Position numbers and translations under genes: made by a program
Part shown: in pieces, positions 60,042 through 64,000 of the stretch
How positions within the stretch are numbered: position 1 is the first letter of the stretch
Layout of the letters: the number at the start of each line of letters is the position of its first letter
Assembly: GCA_051294375.1 (NCBI GenBank)
Contig: CM119264.1
Location: 8,191,051 to 8,255,050 of the forward strand
Origin: Paraspadella gotoi
Lineage: Eukaryota > Chaetognatha
DNA: 64,000 bases
Direction of reading: 5' to 3'
The notes under the pieces: generated by a model
Seen by the model: the letters and a program-made list of their open reading frames with translations, nothing else
Databases searched by the model: none
Told to the model about the DNA's origin: nothing

Positions 60042-60280
60042 GGGTAAGCGACGTAGGAGACGGCGGAGAGACAAGAGAAACGTGTATGCGTCATTAGTAG
60101 TTTGACCGGATTTATCGATATCTCAACGGAAGTGCTCTATTCCTCAGCTTCTCTTAAGAAACAGGATTACTCTGTCATGGAACAATGGAAGATACAACAA
60201 TCGCGGTCACAACGAATCGAGTTTGTGGTCATCATCAGGGGTAATATCGGAGACTCCCTATTAAACATTATTTGTAGTCA
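60042..60280 (-). repeat. noisy inverted copy of 59560-59725
   Basis: GGGTAAGCGACGT...GAGAAACGTGTAT...TCTTAAGAAACAGGATTA matches the reverse complement of 59610-59725, with many small insertions. Confidence 0.75.
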
Positions 60281-60342
60281 TGGTAACCATTCTTAGAGAG
60301 CATTTTTTTTATCATAATTTTAGATGATGGTGAAGGCAGACA

Positions 60343-60374
<32 letters not shown>

Positions 60375-60581
60375 TGTTTTTGTCTACGACGCTCATTACT
60401 ATTTCTGTTAAAAATTCCCTTTGTTTGTTCGGAACTAATGTTTGTTTTGGGTCGTAAAATGTAACCTTTGCGTTGTTTATGTCAAATGTTGTGGGTTTGA
60501 TTTGCGCCATTGGTTTTTGTTGTCTCCGCGCGTCGCTCTTTTGTTTTTCATTCCTTTTTTTTTATCTTTTTGTTTTTGTAG
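60281..60581. other. intron or intergenic sequence
   Basis: Contains a CGTCAT tract (60345-60375) and a T-rich stretch ending in the acceptor of the following exon. No exon recognised. Confidence 0.45.
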
Positions 60582-60629
60582 ATAAAAAAAAAGATGGTTT
60601 TGCTTTTGACGATTTCGCTGATGTGGTTT

Positions 60630-60672
<43 letters not shown>

Positions 60673-60748
60673 AGAAGGCAACCAAGGAAACGCCGATGAA
60701 AACAAGAAAGAAAGGCCGGAAAAACGAAATGAAGCCATTTTAGGATAA
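60582..60748 (+). CDS. terminal exon with Thr run, unknown protein
   Basis: An excellent acceptor (TTTATCTTTTTGTTTTTGTAG, ends 60581) leads, in phase 1, to KKKDGFAFDDFADVVSA, a run of 13 Thr, then EGNQGNADENKKERPEKRNE and AILG with TAA at 60746-60748. The Thr run is the (ACG)n repeat at about 60630-60672; the sequence on both sides is varied and charged. This is among the best exon calls in the window. Upstream exons were not identified. Family unknown. Confidence 0.55.
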
Positions 60749-61050
60749 CAAGTAAAAGAAAACACACATACACAANNNNNNNNNNNNNNNNNNNNNNNNN
60801 AGGAGAAGATACATAAGCACGACAACAGAGGCGAAGGAGTCTCGAAAGTGAGATTCTTGATTATGATGATGATGTCGTCGTCGTCGTCGTCGGTCGTTGT
60901 CGGTCGTCGTCGTCGTCGTAGTCTTCAATCGGTCATCTTCGTTTCATTGCCACCGACCCGCATTTTTTTATAACGTCAGCAATTTATAAAATAGGTCGCC
61001 TGCAGATTCGAAAAGTTGCGTTTGTGGCGGTATATTCAAGCTACCGCCGT
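60749..61050. other. gap, CGT repeat, no gene
   Basis: 25-N gap at 60776-60800 and a CGT tract at 60868-60930 flanked by GAT/ATC words. Nothing else seen. Confidence 0.5.
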
Positions 61051-61330
61051 CACGTCGCAACCAGTCCTTCAGCCAAATCCATTGCTCAGAGGGGGAACAC
61101 ACCATCCCAAGCGATAGTGTTCCATCGAGCAGGCAGTCCTAAAACGACTTCCCTCTGCGTAGTGGCAAAAGCGAGACAGCGATCCTAGGGTAACGGCCGG
61201 CGCGGCAGTGACTGGAGGCGCGTCAATGAGGGTTCGGAAGCCGCCCGAAGCCAACAGTGAGATGCCTCCATTCCAATGGGCATCAACAGCAACCCGGCTG
61301 TTGCCATACGTTATTGAAATATTATTTATA
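61050..61330. other. GC-rich island open on both strands
   Basis: Compositionally distinct block. Minus reads YGNSRVAVDAHWNGGISLLA, SGGFRTLIDAPPVTAAPAVT and on to PPLSNGFG with TGA near 61069; plus reads VTGGASMRVRKPPEANSEMP. Neither has clear splice sites or a recognised family. A retroelement fragment or a conserved exon are both possible; the strand cannot be decided by eye. Confidence 0.3.
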
Positions 61331-61492
61331 TTAACATTATTTAAATTCATTCTTTACCAATATGCAGGAATTTTTATTTTTATACGTATCTACTATAGAT
61401 AAGATGAATGATGGAATCGCAAAAGATTTTATTGATAACCCAAGAGGATATACCTGCTTTCGATGGCTTAATAACTGAAAATCGCTCCTTTT

Positions 61493-61671
61493 TTGGCAAG
61501 TCATGCGGTTACAGAATTCTCAGACATTCGGTCCATCCCCGTCTATTATGATGAGCTTTATGGGGAGGCCAGAAGCATCATCGACGTGGATTTACAGCAT
61601 AATGACGCTTTTTTTCATGATTTCGTCGGTCAAGAGTTTGACGGAAGTCCGTTACTTTACTTCGCGCGTGG

Positions 61672-61680
<9 letters not shown>
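61493..61680 (+). CDS. possible exon before a (GA)n array
   Basis: Plus frame ASHAVTEFSDIRSIPVYYDE, LYGEARSIIDVDLQHNDAFF, HDFVGQEFDGSPLLYF: acidic, balanced and protein-like, continuing into GA-encoded Glu/Arg (61672-61865). An overlapping plus frame is also open. No splice sites identified and no family recognised; a transposon remnant is possible. Confidence 0.3.
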
Positions 61681-61721
<41 letters not shown>

Positions 61722-61804
61722 GAGAGAAGAGAGAGAGAGAGAGAGAAGAGGAGAGAGAGCAGAGAGAGAGAAGAACAGTAGAGAGAGAGAGAGAGAGAGA
61801 GGAA

Positions 61805-61849
<45 letters not shown>

Positions 61850-61865
61850 GAGAAGAGAGAGAGAA
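61672..61865. repeat. (GA)n array, interrupted
   Basis: GA repeat with GAAGA and GAGGA interruptions across 194 bases. Confidence 0.9.
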
Positions 61866-62277
61866 TGTTCGAAATTTTATAGATGGGTTATCTTTACCTT
61901 TTAATTTTCACAATTTCCCAATGCAATGAAAGTGAAATTAAATTCATTCACTGTCAGTATGTTAGACAGTCAAATAACTTGTGTATTTTTCTTTGTTTTG
62001 ATTGTCTATCGGCCCTTTTATAATTATTATAGTTTTTTAGTTTCGGCACATTGGTCCTCCACTTTATTGTCTCTTTATCTTTCTTCCTTCTTCTTCTCTT
62101 CCTCCTTTTATTATTTTTTCCATTCCCTTCCAGTTTCTTTCCTTCTTCGCTTCTTTCTTCCCTTCCATTCCAGCCATTTATCTCCCGCGCCCAAATTTCC
62201 GTCTCTTCCACAACGCACCCCCCGCCAGCCTCTAACACCTCCCCCCCCACCCGCCCGGGTTCGTGCGACCAAGCGGA

Positions 62278-62414
62278 TGAGTGAGAGCGACTCTAGTGAA
62301 TGTTCCATCGCAAACAAAAAATGCGGATTGTCTGCCTGCGCGGACAGTGCGACGTTCACATTCGGCCCCGAAAGACTCGACGAAAAAGGATTTCGCCAAC
62401 AATTCTCTAAATGA
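62278..62414 (+). CDS. hypothetical 45-aa ORF
   Basis: MSESDSSECSIANKKCGLSA, CADSATFTFGPERLDEKGFR, QQFSK, then TGA. Ser/Cys/acidic start, GC3-rich, mainly purine-first codons. A 170-codon frame is open on the opposite strand (62111-62623), without an ATG near its start. Downstream coding-like fragments in other frames (for example EWKIPRTGRQCLKFGG near 62470) suggest a decayed gene. Family unknown. Confidence 0.28.
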
Positions 62415-62884
62415 GGATTTCGAAGAAAAAAAACCAAATTCAAGCAAAAGGAGTAATCCACGCTGAGTGGAAGATTCCACGAACAGGACGCCAGTGTTTG
62501 AAGTTTGGCGGGTAGCCCATCGTGAAAGACGCGTTCGGCAGATCCAAAGTATACCAAGGTGCAAATAAGGACAAACTTCTGTTCAAACGCGAGACATCTC
62601 AAAACTCTTTTCAACAACCACAAGAGGCTTGAAAGATATACTTAAGGTTAACGTAGAAACGGCGACTACGAACTCAGAACTTAATTTTAATTAGGGTAAT
62701 TATGTAAATATCGTGGATAACTCCTAACATACCACTTGCAAACATATTTATTGGAATTCAAGCAACTTTTTTAATCAAGGAACTATTGCTTTTTGAAATG
62801 AAACTTTTTTTTTCAAATTTTTTATCGCTGTCTGCCTTTTTTTTTCTTTTTTTAGTTTTCTTTCTTTTTTCATTAATTTTATTA

Positions 62885-62974
62885 AAGCGAACTGAAGCAG
62901 AGAAACCGGACGAACCAGGAAAATTTGAAACAAAAAACGAAAGATTTTGTTCACAGATGGCTGAGGCGGATTGA
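62885..62974 (+). CDS. possible small terminal exon
   Basis: After T-rich sequence ending TTTTATTAAAG the frame reads KRTEAEKPDEPGKFETKNER, FCSQMAEAD and stops with TGA. Charged and non-repetitive. Alternatively it is the tail of a 62-residue ORF from 62786 whose N-terminal half is a hydrophobic Phe/Leu segment encoded by poly-T, which I think is intronic. Confidence 0.28.
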   Translation, partial: KRTEAEKPDEPGKFETKNERFCSQMAEAD

Positions 62975-64000
62975 GTGCGTCGTTGCTTTGACGTCGGTAA
63001 ACGTAAGCCTTGCGTCGCTGGTCGGCTTTAAATACAAAATAAAACAGTAATCAAAATGTGGAAAATGTATTGTAACGGACCTTTCATAGAAGAAGCGTTG
63101 AGAAAGATGACATGACCCCGAGGAAAGGGTAACAGACGAGCGACGACGTCGACGAAAACCGGCGGAAACAATCAAGAGCAACTAAATTGCGGTTCCTTTA
63201 ATTCGTTGTGTGATCTGATTGAAGCCATGTCTGTCGTTGTCTTGCAAAAAGCTATCGTTCGTGTCGTTTGTCGCCGAAATGTTCACTTCGACATTCAACC
63301 TAAAAGGATTGTATGTTTCGTTTAGGTTTATATATTATGTTTATGATTCGCCTAGCACATATAACCTAGCGCGAGAAACACTTCCAAAACTAAATACTCT
63401 TCAAGCATTGTATTTACCGGTTTAACGGAAAAGACCGATCATCAATCGCAATACGATAAATCTCTCAACGGTTTTAGGTTTTCTGGCTCTGTCGTTGCTT
63501 GTTCCGGTGAGCATTTTACTGATTCAACTTTCCATCCCTTTCCTTCCCCCAGAGAGTTATGTCACCTCCGCTGATGGCGGCGTCGTCGTGCGTGCGTCGT
63601 CGTCTGTTATGCGTCGTTCGAACAAACGGCCATCCCATTGTGAAGAACGGCGCGTCGATCCCTCGTCGATCGTCGGCGGTCTGCACAGTGCGGTCGGCGT
63701 GAGGGCGCGCCGATTTGTCGCGAAACAGAAAAAAATGGAAAACTTTTCGGGCTCTTCTTTCTATCTTGTTGCGTCTTTTTTCGTTCTCGTCGTTCGCGTC
63801 AGATGGAAAGCGCCGTCAACGCCTCAGATTTTTTTTTTTTGTGAACTGCGTTCTTATTGCGTAGTTTCGAAGGGCTTCAACTGTCACATTCACAATATTA
63901 GTCATAATAACGGTCATGGTAAAAGAGTGAAAAGTTCGCAATGCTGAACTTTCGTAATTGTCTTATATCGCTTAAAGACGCTTCATCGATCTGCACATTG
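62975..64000. other. right end, no firm gene
   Basis: CpG-moderate sequence with several short competing frames: 63225-63323 (MSVVVLQKAIVRVVCRRNVH) and 63219-63425 overlap on plus, and 63495-63947 is a 150-codon frame of mixed character. None has convincing splice or start support, and CGT words are frequent at 63560-63720. Confidence 0.35.

Overview
The window looks like intron-rich, repeat-rich nuclear DNA of an animal. Candidate exons are short, lie behind consensus 3' splice sites, and are separated by AT-rich sequence. There is a Tc1/mariner-type transposon remnant and an LTR-like promoter with a TATA box and a TCAGT initiator, the arthropod-type initiator. Microsatellites are extremely abundant: (CT/AG)n, (CTTT)n, (ATT)n and, unusually, the CpG-containing (CGT/ACG)n, while (CA)n is nearly absent. 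I cannot name the species; an arthropod or other protostome with little CpG methylation fits best. There are no bacterial operons, rRNA genes or CRISPR arrays.

Roughly the first 34 kb and last 4 kb are single-copy sequence with scattered candidate exons. The one gene I can place in a known family is on the minus strand at 24.8-26.4 kb: a divergent Roadblock/LC7 dynein light chain in at least three phase-compatible exons, with an LTR-like element and a 57-bp minisatellite in one intron. The other supported exons have no recognised family: a terminal exon at 3846-3968, a Thr-run exon at 60582-60748, a 61-codon ORF at 33726-33911, a 128-codon ORF at 15748-16134, and several Asp-rich exons whose Asp runs are encoded by (GAC)n (4.5, 14.2, 17.9, 18.7, 19.3 and 27.5 kb).

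Two large regions are folded copies. 5.3-12.0 kb is a giant inverted repeat with a 127-bp (GA)n loop. 34.3-60.3 kb is a nested mosaic of inverted and direct copies of one locus of about 9-10 kb. Corresponding copies differ mainly by scattered 1-base indels, and several 25-N gaps lie at block edges. This pattern suggests gap filling with uncorrected or hairpin long reads, so copies here should not be counted as paralogues. The cleanest version of the locus (about 54.9-59.7 kb) carries an 895-codon single-exon reading frame on the minus strand that runs into a textbook splice donor. This is the largest coding candidate in the window and has no family I recognise.

I see no coherent undescribed multi-gene system. 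The most interesting biological leads are the 895-codon exon and its promoter, the poly-Asp exons created by ACG repeats, and the use of (CT)n microsatellites where polypyrimidine tracts are expected. The largest structural signal is probably an assembly artefact, but real palindromes are not excluded.
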